DNA of 58,220 nucleotides from Bacillota bacterium (lineage in GTDB: Bacteria > Bacillota > Clostridia > Christensenellales > Aristaeellaceae): positions 1-58,220 of the forward strand of contig JAEYAR010000175.1 of the NCBI GenBank assembly GCA_023404715.1, given 5' to 3'. Below the pieces are notes generated by a model. It made no database searches. It saw only the letters and a list, made by a program, of their open reading frames with translations, and had not been told where the DNA came from. Positions 7,594 through 14,401 of the stretch are shown here, piece by piece. Each line of letters opens with the position of its first letter. The stretch's first letter is position 1. The position numbers and the translations under genes are program-made.

Positions 7594-8087
7594 GTCCCCT
7601 CATCACCTTTCCTCTGACAGATGCTCAAAAAAGCATCCGCCTTTTGTACTGCACGTTCTTTATAGCGCCATAGTGTCGTGCGTGTCCGATTATGGATCGG
7701 ACTGTCAGATATCTCTTGCATTTCGGCTAAAGAAACCTTTTGAATGTAGTGCTTCTCAACAATCCATCGCTCGTTGTCGGTCAAGCAAGTCATTGCGGCA
7801 TCAAATAGTGACAAATAGTGTTGGTACTCCGTCAACTTTGAGATATCTTCCTTGAGAGATACAGGCATGAGGCTTTCATATGTCAATGCAATGCGTTCGG
7901 TGGGACTGTAACTTGTACAGCCATGCGGCATGCCGTCCAAAACTGGTCTGGCGAGGGATAGCGCCTCTATGGTATCATCTCTATCTCGGGCAATTTGTTC
8001 GTTCTGTGCTGCTATGTGAGCTTTCAAATACTGAACTACCGCCAGATGATTCAAATGGTTCTCAAACAGCCACTTCGCCTCAATCAC
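7491..8087 (-). CDS. Sigma-like/ArpU-type phage regulator
   Basis: 198 residues from a GTG at 8087, placed nine bases after CGAGGAGG; the frame is open further up to 8153 but without a ribosome site. The N-terminal half is helical (EAKWLFENHLNHLAVVQYLK) and the middle has LTEYQHYLSLFDAAMTCL. The C-terminal half contains a region 4-like helix-turn-helix (LTDNERWIVEKHYIQKVSLA, then TRTTLWRYKERAVQKAD). It shares the plan of the regulator at 4965-5456. Its last 35 or so codons overlap the ECF sigma gene and are poorly constrained. Likely a phage transcription activator; target unknown. Confidence 0.6.
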   Translation of the reverse strand: MIEAKWLFENHLNHLAVVQYLKAHIAAQNEQIARDRDDTIEALSLARPVLDGMPHGCTSYSPTERIALTYESLMPVSLKEDISKLTEYQHYLSLFDAAMTCLTDNERWIVEKHYIQKVSLAEMQEISDSPIHNRTRTTLWRYKERAVQKADAFLSICQRKGDEGTCHSRKSTVGFHKSQAKSTVNLSTTSEPANPPMT

Positions 8088-8289
8088 CTCATCATTCCTC
8101 CTCGGTACAGTTTTGTTACCATGCAGTGCGTTAAGAAGACCGGAATGTGACAAGATTTAAAAATATTTTTGATTGCCCCCAAGCTTGTTGCCGAACAAGG
8201 GGAGTAAATGTTTTGCATTGGACGCCGGGTGACTTTGAAAAATTGAGTAGGCAATGTAATCCCACTGCCTACTTACCGGATCATTAGCC

Positions 8290-8493
8290 CTATTTGTTTG
8301 ACTCGCTCAGCCGATTCTGGATGTCCTCAATTCCCTCAGCTATGTTCATGCTGAGGGTGTCAATCATTGCTTGATATCTTTCCTCCCGCGCGGCGTTTTC
8401 TTTGAGCATACGGAAGAAAAGATAAATGTATAGCGCTGCCCAGATGCCCTGTTGCAGCGCCGCCTCGAGGATCGTTTGTAAGCTAGAGTCCAT
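8290..8493 (-). CDS. BhlA/UviB-type holin-like protein
   Basis: 67 residues from the ATG at 8493, with AAAGGAGG eleven bases before; a GTG at 8505 touches the ribosome site and is unlikely. The sequence has the typical plan: a short outer start (MDSSLQTILEAALQQG), one membrane segment (IWAALYIYLFFRML), the KENAAREERYQ charged turn and a coiled-coil tail (IDTLSMNIAEGIEDIQNRL). BhlA/UviB proteins act as holins or bacteriocin-release proteins in the cytoplasmic membrane. It follows the SSB-like gene by about 20 bases. A second, deleted copy lies at 4582-4753. Confidence 0.8.
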   Translation of the reverse strand: MDSSLQTILEAALQQGIWAALYIYLFFRMLKENAAREERYQAMIDTLSMNIAEGIEDIQNRLSESNK

Positions 8494-8511
8494 GTTGTAC
8501 TTCACCTCCTT

Positions 8512-8859
8512 TCATTTAAAGGAGGGTGGCCAAAACGGATTTTTTTGCTCGCAATCAGCATACTGAACATCGCAATCGATAAAAAAACGACTGGCTGTAA
8601 TTTCGACAAGTACACTGCTTGCAGCATAACGGCGCGTTAGATAACCAATGACTGTGATGCTTCTCATCGGCGCAATGTTTGATAGAGCCCATAGTGCTAG
8701 GCGCTTCGATGCGTTGACCGTCAACAGCTCATACCACATTCGTCCTTGACGATCCTTGTGTGGCACCAAGAGCTGAAACCTGATATGCGGAACATCCATG
8801 CTGCGATCGAGTCGCACTGGAGTGCTCACAGCAATCCCAGTAATGAAAACCTCGTTCAT
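8512..8859 (-). CDS. Single-stranded DNA-binding (OB-fold) protein, phage type
   Basis: 115 residues. MNEVFITGIAVSTPVRL, then IRFQLLVPHK, WYELLTVNASKRLA, ITVIGYLTRRYA and VLVEITASRFFI follow the strand order of SSB/PriB OB-folds, but it lacks the usual acidic DDxxF tail, so it would not recruit partners in the SSB way. Its stop lies inside the ribosome-site region of the holin gene, so the two form one operon. It is preceded by a near-consensus promoter and an early hairpin (8891-9019). Confidence 0.65.
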   Translation of the reverse strand: MNEVFITGIAVSTPVRLDRSMDVPHIRFQLLVPHKDRQGRMWYELLTVNASKRLALWALSNIAPMRSITVIGYLTRRYAASSVLVEITASRFFIDCDVQYADCEQKNPFWPPSFK

Positions 8860-8890
8860 GTGCTTCGCTCCTTTCTTGAAGTTGGGATAC

Positions 8891-8923
8891 GCAAAAGCGC
8901 CGTGACAAGCACGACGCTTTTGC
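8891..8923 (-). repeat. Stem-loop 2 in the SSB/holin leader
   Basis: GCAAAAGCG and CGCTTTTGC are perfect nine-base inverted arms around a 15-base loop, in the untranslated leader between the early terminator and the SSB-like start. Confidence 0.6.
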
Positions 8924-8936
8924 CCAAAGAAGATAG

Positions 8937-8969
8937 AAAAAAGCAGCTCACCTTCGGTGGCCGCTTTTT
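8937..8969 (-). terminator. Terminator-like hairpin right after the promoter
   Basis: On the minus strand AAAAAGCGGC pairs with GCTGCTTTTT (ten pairs, one G-T), with CACC/GGTG inside, followed by T residues and C. It begins only about 15 bases after the predicted transcription start of the SSB/holin operon, so it would act as an attenuator or make a short RNA of roughly 50 bases. Confidence 0.65.
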
Positions 8970-8990
8970 GAATCCTTTTTGGACACTTAA

Positions 8991-9019
8991 ATCATACCAT
9001 ACGTTACTTTGTATGTAAA
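8991..9019 (-). promoter_or_regulatory. Strong sigma-A promoter of the SSB/holin operon
   Basis: On the minus strand TTTACA (9014-9019) and TATGAT (8991-8996) are 17 bases apart. The remaining part of the 8860-9197 gap contains the leader hairpins and the terminator of the upstream amidase gene. Confidence 0.75.
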
Positions 9020-9101
9020 GTGTTATATTGATTCACTTTGATTCATTTTTTTTTCATTTTGTTACTGTTGGCTGGCAAGCTGGATTTTGTGGTACGTTAA
9101 A

Positions 9102-9138
9102 AAAGAGGCTATCCAGTTCTGAACTGGATAACCTCTTC
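9102..9138 (-). terminator. Intrinsic terminator of the amidase gene
   Basis: AAGAGG-C-TATCCAGTTC pairs with GAACTGGATA-A-CCTCTT, and on the minus strand the stem is followed by a run of T. It lies 60 bases past the stop of the amidase at 9198-9779. Confidence 0.8.
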
Positions 9139-9197
9139 CATGAGAAACGCTACTTCTAGGGCTTAGATTTCATAGACTTAATAGGGTCGATTAGTGG

Positions 9198-9779
9198 TCA
9201 CGATATGACATATCCGCCACTACCTGTCATTGGCAAAGATACTTTCTTTTCAGTACCATTGCCAGAGAGAGTTGTCCTAACGCGATAGCACCTACAATTT
9301 GAGGATGTATGTATTTTGAATGCATCGTGTTGGTTGGAAGTATAGCCGCAAACCCTGCAACCAAAATTTCCGCCTACTGTGGTGTTTACACTTACTGCAA
9401 TGGTAACGTGCGTATACGGGGTGGGAGAGGCACTTGCATCGTAGTTGTAGATGAAGTCGCCAGGCTGTATAGCATTATAGGCAACTTGCTGAACCCAACC
9501 TTTACCAATATGTTTTTGCAGACCGCTGTAAGTCCAAACCCACTTGCTGTCGGGCCAACTCGATGGAATGCCTGAGAGCGGATAGAACCAACCGTCAAAC
9601 ATGGGGACTCCGCCAGCGCAAAGACACTGATGCACGAAATCGGCACAGTCACTATTGCCATCACTGGTGGTAAACATCGTTTTACGCATGCTACAAGGGC
9701 CACTCATACCGGAATTGTCAGAGTGGTTTAGCGCGTAGGTTACGGCATTGTTTGGGATGAAAGTGTAGGTAGTGGACAT
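9198..9779 (-). CDS. Amidase_6-type cell-wall hydrolase
   Basis: 193 residues from the ATG at 9779. The N-terminus TYTFIPNNAVTYALNH is the usual start of this family. The likely nucleophile is Cys45 in GNSDCADFVHQC; GDFIYNYD and YTHVTIAV (His) complete the catalytic core. A Cys-rich C-terminal stretch (FGCRVCGYTS, NCRCYRV) may bind metal or form disulfides. The frame is open 40 codons further upstream to a TTG at 9899, but that segment looks unlike the family, so I start at the domain; no strong ribosome site decides it. It is the third lytic enzyme in this block and has its own terminator. It is only distantly like the amidase at the window start. Confidence 0.7.
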   Translation of the reverse strand: MSTTYTFIPNNAVTYALNHSDNSGMSGPCSMRKTMFTTSDGNSDCADFVHQCLCAGGVPMFDGWFYPLSGIPSSWPDSKWVWTYSGLQKHIGKGWVQQVAYNAIQPGDFIYNYDASASPTPYTHVTIAVSVNTTVGGNFGCRVCGYTSNQHDAFKIHTSSNCRCYRVRTTLSGNGTEKKVSLPMTGSGGYVIS

Positions 9780-9920
9780 CAAGAAAACCGGTAACCCCGG
9801 CACGCAGCGCATTCGTGCTATCCGATTGCTGGACAAAGGCTCTGTCAGACGCGGACAGGGCGCCATTTTCTGCATGAAGGATACGCTATTGACAGCCAAA
9901 ACCTGATCGTCCCTATATGG

Positions 9921-10318
9921 TCAATTTAATGGTTTCAGATTGCTCCAAACCTCGTCGATATAGGCTCGACGAGGTTCTTTTTTGCTTTCCTCTTCCGCAC
10001 ATTCCAGACGCGAGAAAGCCGTCATGTCCATTCGGTCGATCTCGTCCATGCGCCAGCCGCCTTCCGGCAGCAAGTTATAGGTGGAGTAAATGAATTCGGG
10101 CAGCGACAGACCCGAGGGCTCGTCTGCCTCTTTGTCTGCGCTGCCTTCGTAAGGAACGCATTCAGGATCTCCGTGGTCTGGGTATGCTCCGCTATAAGCG
10201 CAAGTGCGATATCGTGCATCAGGAGATCTACAGAATACCCGTCTAGTACAACATCAGGGGTAAACTGATTCCCGAAAAGAAGGCAGAACCATTGGTGGAG
10301 TAGAAATTCGTCCGGAGA
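9921..10318 (-). pseudogene. Frameshifted phage-type gene (tail-chaperone-like layout), 5' end lost
   Basis: Two overlapping minus-strand frames read as one protein. Frame one gives FLLHQWFCLLFGNQ, TPDVVLDGYSVDLLMHDIA, LALIAEHTQTTEILNAFL. After a shift of one base near 10110-10130, the other frame gives EPSGLSLPEFIYSTYN, LLPEGGWRMDEIDRMD, RRAYIDEVWSNLKPLN and stops at 9921. The size, position and two-frame layout recall the tail-assembly chaperone genes of siphophages, which use a programmed frameshift, but no standard slippery heptamer is obvious, so decay is just as likely. Its upstream end abuts the truncated ABC gene, the edge of the prophage-like block. Confidence 0.45.
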
Positions 10319-10902
10319 AGCGTCTTCCCGTTCCTATGGGCATCATCATTGAAAATCCCGGGTTTTTGCCGCATATGAGCGGGCTTGAAAATTTAAAGCT
10401 GCTCGCCAGCATCCGACGTCAAATCGACGTTGAACAGATACGAGAGGCCATGCGCACGGTCGGCCTGGATCCGGGTTTGCGACGCGCGGTGGGTAAGTAC
10501 TCGCTCGGCATGCGCCAGCGGTTGGGGATTGCGCAGGCGATCATGGAAGACCCGCCGGTGTTGTTGCTCGACGAGCCGTTTAATGGGCTGGACAACAAGG
10601 GCGTAGAGGAGATGCGTACACTTCTTCAAAAGCTCAAGCGGAACGGGAAAACGATCGTGATCGCTAGCCACAATCCGCTGGACATCGAGGTGCTTTGCGA
10701 TGCTGTGTATGAGATGGATTCCGGCGTCATGCGGTGCGTCAAGGCGGCCGATACGAGTATGATAGAAGAAACGCATGAGGATGCGTTCGAAAAAGTGAGC
10801 GAGAAGTGGAAGAGGATGCATGCCCCAGCGTCATTTGAAAAACACCTTACAGGAATGGTGCAACAATTGATGCAGGAAGACAGCGTGCAAGAGGTCCACT
10901 GA
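10291..10902 (+). pseudogene. ABC transporter ATPase lacking its Walker A end
   Basis: From the ATG at 10336 (or a few codons earlier, GGVEIRPEKRLPVP) the frame gives GIIIENPGFLPHMSGLENL, the Q-loop region, the signature YSLGMRQRLGIAQAI, Walker B VLLLDEPFNGLD and the switch His in IVIASHNPLD. The first 70 or so residues with the P-loop are absent. Just upstream, IRGKLIPEK in another frame may be a shifted relic of the usual segment before this point. The ATPase cannot work as it stands. It resembles the BcrA/YxlF-type exporter ATPases of the bacitracin and lantibiotic groups. The ECF sigma gene starts ten bases after it. Confidence 0.65.
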
Positions 10903-10912
10903 GGACGTATGG

Positions 10913-11392
10913 GTGAAAATGAACACACAAGGAATCGAACCGTTTGAAGAAAAACTCCTCGGCGTTTTACCGCTCCTGCGAATGCTGGCATCGCGGCACC
11001 TGCGCAACCCGCAGGATCAGGCGGATGCGGTACAGGAATGCTGCTATAAGGCGCTGCTGCACCGCGATCGCCTGAATTGCGTACAAAGCTTTTGCAGCTG
11101 GGTTACGCGCATCCTCGTCAACGAATGCTATACGATCCTGCGTCATAAGCAAAAGTACATTCTGTCAGCAAACGAGGCCTTGTTTTGCAAGCAGATCGAT
11201 CATTTCCAGGACTACGGTGAGCTGAGAGAGGCGATTTCCATGCTGCCGGATCCGGCGCGCGCAGCGCTAGAATTAAACCTGATGGGATATCGGTACACCG
11301 AGATCGCCGAGCTGCTGAGCGTTCCCGAATCCACGATTAAAAGCCGCGTGCACCGCGCTAAAAAGACGCTCTTGGCTGAGTGGGTCGGCTGA
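10913..11392 (+). CDS. ECF RNA polymerase sigma factor
   Basis: 159 residues. The GTG at 10913 follows GAGGAC; the ATG two codons on could also be used. Region 2 is at residues 15-80 (LRNPQDQADAVQECCYKALL, SWVTRILVNECYTIL), region 4 at 100-155 (LPDPARAALELNLMGYRYTE, LSVPESTIKSRVHRAKKTLL). This is a standard SigV/SigW-sized ECF sigma factor. It lies ten bases after the broken ABC ATPase, so the two were probably one operon for envelope or antimicrobial stress. No anti-sigma gene follows; downstream comes a hairpin and then convergent genes. With its partner gene broken, its present role is unclear. Confidence 0.8.
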   Translation: MKMNTQGIEPFEEKLLGVLPLLRMLASRHLRNPQDQADAVQECCYKALLHRDRLNCVQSFCSWVTRILVNECYTILRHKQKYILSANEALFCKQIDHFQDYGELREAISMLPDPARAALELNLMGYRYTEIAELLSVPESTIKSRVHRAKKTLLAEWVG

Positions 11393-11420
11393 CAGCGGGC
11401 GAAAAACGATATATACCATG

Positions 11421-11450
11421 AGAACCGCCTACGACCGGCGGTTCTTCGTC
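11421..11450 (+). terminator. Stem-loop after the ECF sigma gene
   Basis: AGAACCGCC and GGCGGTTCT are nine-base perfect arms around a seven-base loop, 29 bases after the stop. The following sequence is only moderately T-rich (TCGTCTATT). Confidence 0.65.
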
Positions 11451-11561
11451 TATTATGAGGCAAGCGATAACGGTTGACAACCGGCAGATGGAAATATTAA
11501 CGATGTAGAGAGCGTGCAGTTAGCGGATTTTCTGTTGGCTGAGGATGACTAAATTTGAAAT

Positions 11562-11598
11562 AAAAAAAGGAACGACAATTCATCTGAGCTGCCGTTCC
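11562..11598 (-). terminator. Intrinsic terminator of the mntA-hepT unit
   Basis: On the minus strand GGAACG pairs with CGTTCC across a long loop and is followed by seven T. It lies seven bases past the stop of the hepT frame. Confidence 0.6.
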
Positions 11599-11604
11599 CT
11601 GAAA

Positions 11605-11927
11605 TCAAAGGACGGTGTGGAGGGTGGAGCACAGGCCGGGCAAATCATCCGAGATAATCTCCCATACCAGCGTCATGTTCACGCCTTCATGGTCGTGAAC
11701 GATACGGTTGCGGAGACCGTGCATCTCTTTCCAAGGAATTTGTGGGTGTGCCTCTACAAAATCTTCGTCAGCGGATCTGCAGAGTTCCCCCATCTGGCTC
11801 AAGTTAAACACACAAGCCTCTACGAGTTTTGTATCCTGGATGAAGCTGTCATAGGAATACCCTTCGCATAGGCGATGATTTTCTCCGCATAGCCGAGCAG
11901 TTTTTGAAGGATGATCTCATTTCTCAT
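11605..11927 (-). pseudogene. hepT: HepT-type HEPN toxin, frameshifted near its N-terminus
   Basis: The ATG at 11927 starts RNEIILQKLLGYAEKIIAYA, then the frame breaks at about 11861-11866. One base out of phase it resumes YSYDSFIQDTKLVEACVF and NLSQMGELCRSADEDF, WKEMHGLRNRIVHDHEG, ending at 11605. RNRIVHDH is the HEPN RNase motif (R-x4-6-H). One extra base in the A/G run would restore a 107-residue toxin. HepT proteins cleave or modify RNA unless neutralised by MntA through adenylylation of a nearby Tyr (here in the HDHE region no Tyr follows at the usual RX4HXY place). The start overlaps the end of mntA by 11 bases, the usual order. Confidence 0.75.
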
Positions 11928-12216
11928 AAATCGTGACCCCCGTAGATTTGATTTCACGGTCTATGGGCGATCCCTTCTCAATATGCGACACGTCCAACAG
12001 ATCCACGGGCATCTGAGCGGCGCGGCACACATCCTCCATCAGCCCGACAAAACGCAAGCCCTTCAATCGGCTGTCCACCAACAGATCGATGTCGCTTTTG
12101 TCGGTGGCAGTCCCCTTGGCTATCGAGCCGAACAAGATGGCGCTCCGCACGCCATAGGCGTTAAAAACCGGCGTCAATTTCCCCTTGATTTCATTGATTG
12201 TCTGTTCTTTAAGCAT
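11917..12216 (-). CDS. mntA: MntA-type minimal nucleotidyltransferase antitoxin
   Basis: 99 residues from the ATG at 12216, behind GGAAGGAGG. The core motif is GS-x10-DxD (GSIAKGTATDKSDIDLLV), with a third carboxylate expected in PVDLLDV; these bind two metals and ATP. MNT-domain antitoxins transfer AMP to the HEPN partner, silencing it. The partner gene overlaps it downstream. Here the antitoxin frame is intact and the toxin is frameshifted, the direction of decay that a cell can tolerate. Confidence 0.8.
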   Translation of the reverse strand: MLKEQTINEIKGKLTPVFNAYGVRSAILFGSIAKGTATDKSDIDLLVDSRLKGLRFVGLMEDVCRAAQMPVDLLDVSHIEKGSPIDREIKSTGVTIYEK

Positions 12217-12305
12217 AAGAGCGCCTCCTTCCTTACTAATACAAAGCCAGGGGCTAGTGACTGGTTGCGAGAATCCGTCAGGTTTTTACGAATCAAAGAG
12301 GGTTG

Positions 12306-12794
12306 TTAAGCTGGAAGATAACTCGTCCTTCTCAGCCGGTCAATGGCAGAATCAATTCTTGATTCAGAATACTTTGATCCCTTTATTTTTAAAACGCCCG
12401 CCTTAATTCTACTTGCATCCTTAACCTGCAGGTAGACATACAGAGCAGTCGCAAGCAGTTCCAGCTCGCTGGGACGTTCTTTTGAAAACTCATCTACCAC
12501 TTCATTCACTATCTTATTGTTATAGATGCTCCCTACGGAATCATCCACTACAGAAATTGAATGTTCCATAGGCGTATAATCTACTTTTAATACGCCGTCA
12601 TCGCTTAACGCTCTAACAGCAAAATCAAGGTCTGCGCTATAGGGACCATAAAAATGAATTCCATAATCACATCCGATATCCACCTGCTTGGCTTCAACCA
12701 GAAAAACGATCTTTTGCAGTGTTTTTTTGCATGGAGCTCCGCTTTTTTGCGTAATTCTGTTGATTATATTTACAATAGCACTGTTATTAACCAT
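12306..12794 (-). CDS. YwgA-like protein of unknown function
   Basis: 162 residues. The start (NIINRITQKSGAPCKKTLQK, IVFLVEAKQVDIGCDYGIHF, YGPYSADLDFAVRAL) fits the YwgA family: a winged-helix-like region with the K-LQK-I-x-L and F-YGPYS signatures. The C-terminal half is helical. Family members usually sit beside an HD-domain phosphohydrolase, as here: its ATG shares bases with the TAA that ends the restored HD frame (TAATG at 12792-12796), so the two are translationally coupled. No enzyme motif is seen; it may regulate or bind the HD enzyme, which is inference. Confidence 0.65.
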   Translation of the reverse strand: MVNNSAIVNIINRITQKSGAPCKKTLQKIVFLVEAKQVDIGCDYGIHFYGPYSADLDFAVRALSDDGVLKVDYTPMEHSISVVDDSVGSIYNNKIVNEVVDEFSKERPSELELLATALYVYLQVKDASRIKAGVLKIKGSKYSESRIDSAIDRLRRTSYLPA

Positions 12795-13006
12795 TACGGG
12801 CCCTCCGATAACATAATGTTTTTGATGCTGCTTAAAACTTTGCCTGCCATATCCTTCTCAGCATAAATCCGGTTAATACAAATGGGTTTTACAAGGGAAT
12901 CCAATATGATGGATTCATTCATGATGTTTTTGACTTCGCCTGTTTTTTCATCAAGAATCATGATCCCTTTTCCACTATCATCAGTAGGCGCCCAGCAAAG
13001 CGGGGG
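12794..13006 (-). pseudogene. Displaced C-terminal part of the HD phosphohydrolase
   Basis: After the C5 run (complement of 13002-13006) the next frame reads APTDDSGKGIMILDEKTGEV, KNIMNESIILDSLVKPICIN, AGKVLSSIKNIMLSEGP and stops with TAA at 12794-12796, overlapping the ATG of the YwgA-like gene. That stop-start overlap and the coherent sequence argue that this is the true end of the HD protein and that a single extra C separates it. Confidence 0.65.
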
Positions 13007-14099
13007 TGAGCTTGTGCGCTGCCTTATCGACGCTATCGTATATCACGGAATCGCCATATTCCCGATGCAGAACGTTAAAAATAATCCTTGTACTCTTCTG
13101 CTCCTCCCTTGGGGCATGAGGCTTCGACTCCAGCACACACGTCATAATTTTACGTTGCTTGAACGCGATTACATCGGCGTTTTCTGAATCCGCTATCAGA
13201 TTAAGAACGCGTGAATCATCCCACTTTAAATAGCCCTGAATGCTATCCGGGTATTTTCCGTTCGGGAGCAGCGCTTTCAAACTCTTGACAAGGGCTTTAT
13301 CTAAATATCGCCGTGTCTTATGGAAATAGACTTGAATAAACATGAAATATCTGGCGAGAACAAATTCCTCGAGCGCCTGAACACCGCCTCGTTCAATAGC
13401 GAGCCGAAGCGTACGGTCCTGTTTATAGGCCGTCAATGTCGACACAAATCTATCGAGATCGTATGTGCCATAGGTAACGCCGCAATATAAAGAATCGCGC
13501 AGCAGGTAATCCATTTTATCGCAGTCAAGCTCGCCATCCATGAAGCCCTTCAAAAAAAGAAAATCTGGAAGGATGAACTGATCGTTTGTTACATCCTTTC
13601 CTTCGTAGATCATCCATACAAGCTCGGGCGTAATATCGTAGAATTTACCGTATTGCGCTTTAAACTTGGCGCCAATTAAGTTGATACAATCCGCTATCTC
13701 GGTTTCTAAAAGAATCGACTTGGTGAAATCCTCATGCTCTTTGCCGCCTGAAAATAATTCTTCTGACGCATGGGAAAAAGGAGCATGTCCCAAATCATGC
13801 GTTAATCCAATAAGCCGTAATAACTGACGATACCATGCCGTTTTACATGCATTCTCGAAATCGTCATTTGAGAACAGATTCGGCACTTTTCGTGTAATGG
13901 AATCAAAAACACGCGATGTCAGATGCATCACGCCAAGTGAATGACCAAACCGCGTATGCTCTGCTCCATGATAAACCAGATACGTAGTGGCCAACTGATG
14001 TATATTTCTCAGGCGCTGAAAGGGCGCTGAGTTTATTATGTTTAATTCTTCATCGGAGACATCGATAAAACCATGGATTGGATCCCTGAATTGATACAT
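12981..14099 (-). CDS. HD-domain phosphohydrolase (YwfO/dGTPase-like), frameshifted near the C-terminus
   Basis: The ATG at 14099 follows GGGAGAA; the frame runs back through the tRNA-Leu gene to 14273, but that part is only tRNA sequence. The enzyme begins YQFRDPIHGFIDVSDEE and carries the metal-binding set: EHTRFGHSLGV, LTHDLGHAPFSH and, further on, DGELDCDKMDYLLRD, then ERGGVQALEEFVLARYFMF. These are the hallmarks of the HD hydrolases related to deoxyguanosine triphosphatases, which remove phosphate(s) from nucleotides. The 372-residue frame ends at 12981 after a run of five C; reading four restores about 70 further residues (see 12794-13006). It is paired with the YwgA-like gene. Confidence 0.8.
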   Translation of the reverse strand: MYQFRDPIHGFIDVSDEELNIINSAPFQRLRNIHQLATTYLVYHGAEHTRFGHSLGVMHLTSRVFDSITRKVPNLFSNDDFENACKTAWYRQLLRLIGLTHDLGHAPFSHASEELFSGGKEHEDFTKSILLETEIADCINLIGAKFKAQYGKFYDITPELVWMIYEGKDVTNDQFILPDFLFLKGFMDGELDCDKMDYLLRDSLYCGVTYGTYDLDRFVSTLTAYKQDRTLRLAIERGGVQALEEFVLARYFMFIQVYFHKTRRYLDKALVKSLKALLPNGKYPDSIQGYLKWDDSRVLNLIADSENADVIAFKQRKIMTCVLESKPHAPREEQKSTRIIFNVLHREYGDSVIYDSVDKAAHKLTPALLGAY

Positions 14100-14121
14100 G
14101 GCTTTTTCTCCCAATAAAGAA

Positions 14122-14152
14122 ATCAGAGCCGTTAAATTTAACGACTCTGATC
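14122..14152 (-). terminator. Intrinsic terminator of the tRNA-Leu gene
   Basis: ATCAGAG-x-CGTTAA pairs with TTAACG-x-CTCTGAT, followed on the minus strand by TTCTTT. It lies five bases after the CCA end of the tRNA and just before the HD gene. Confidence 0.8.
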
Positions 14153-14156
14153 GTGG

Positions 14157-14241
14157 TGGTGCGGTCGACGGGACTTGAACCCGTACCCATTGCTGGACAC
14201 GCCCCTCAAACGTGCGCGTATGCCAATTCCGCCACGACCGC
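14157..14241 (-). tRNA. tRNA-Leu (anticodon GAG)
   Basis: Read on the minus strand: acceptor GCGGTCG/CGACCGC (seven pairs), A73 and encoded CCA, D-loop GGAATTGGC, anticodon stem CACGT/GCGTG with loop TTGAGGG giving anticodon GAG, a long variable arm as in class II tRNAs, and T-arm GGGTTCAAGTCCC. 85 bases including CCA. Preceded by a full-consensus promoter and followed by a strong terminator, so it is a single-gene unit. Confidence 0.95.
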
Positions 14242-14281
14242 AAGCGAAAATCTAGCAGCAAACGCCGCTGCAACGTACAAT

Positions 14282-14310
14282 ATTATAAGAGATAATTCGG
14301 GTTTTGTCAA
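14282..14310 (-). promoter_or_regulatory. Consensus sigma-A promoter of tRNA-Leu
   Basis: On the minus strand TTGACA (14305-14310), a 17-base spacer and TATAAT (14282-14287), about 40 bases before the tRNA. Confidence 0.9.
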
Positions 14311-14351
14311 CTGGGTAAGGCAAAAAAACCGACGCAACCTATACGGGCTTA

Positions 14352-14390
14352 AAAGAGGACGGCCGCGCCCCTGCACGGCCGCCATATGGC
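14352..14390 (-). terminator. Probable terminator of iclR
   Basis: On the minus strand CGGCCG pairs with CGGCCG across a ten-base loop, followed by TCCTCTTTT, just past the IclR stop codon. Confidence 0.5.
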
Positions 14391-14401
14391 GTGACCAACG
14401 C

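Noticed and set aside
11451..11545. Possible short coding relic (DGNINDVESVQLADFLLAEDD) before the hepT terminator
   Set aside because: Only about 21 codons, no start or ribosome site; the resemblance to a dockerin-type Asp/Asn loop is too slight to call.
14100..14273. N-terminal extension of the HD protein
   Set aside because: It is tRNA-Leu sequence and its terminator read as protein; the ATG at 14099 has a proper ribosome site.
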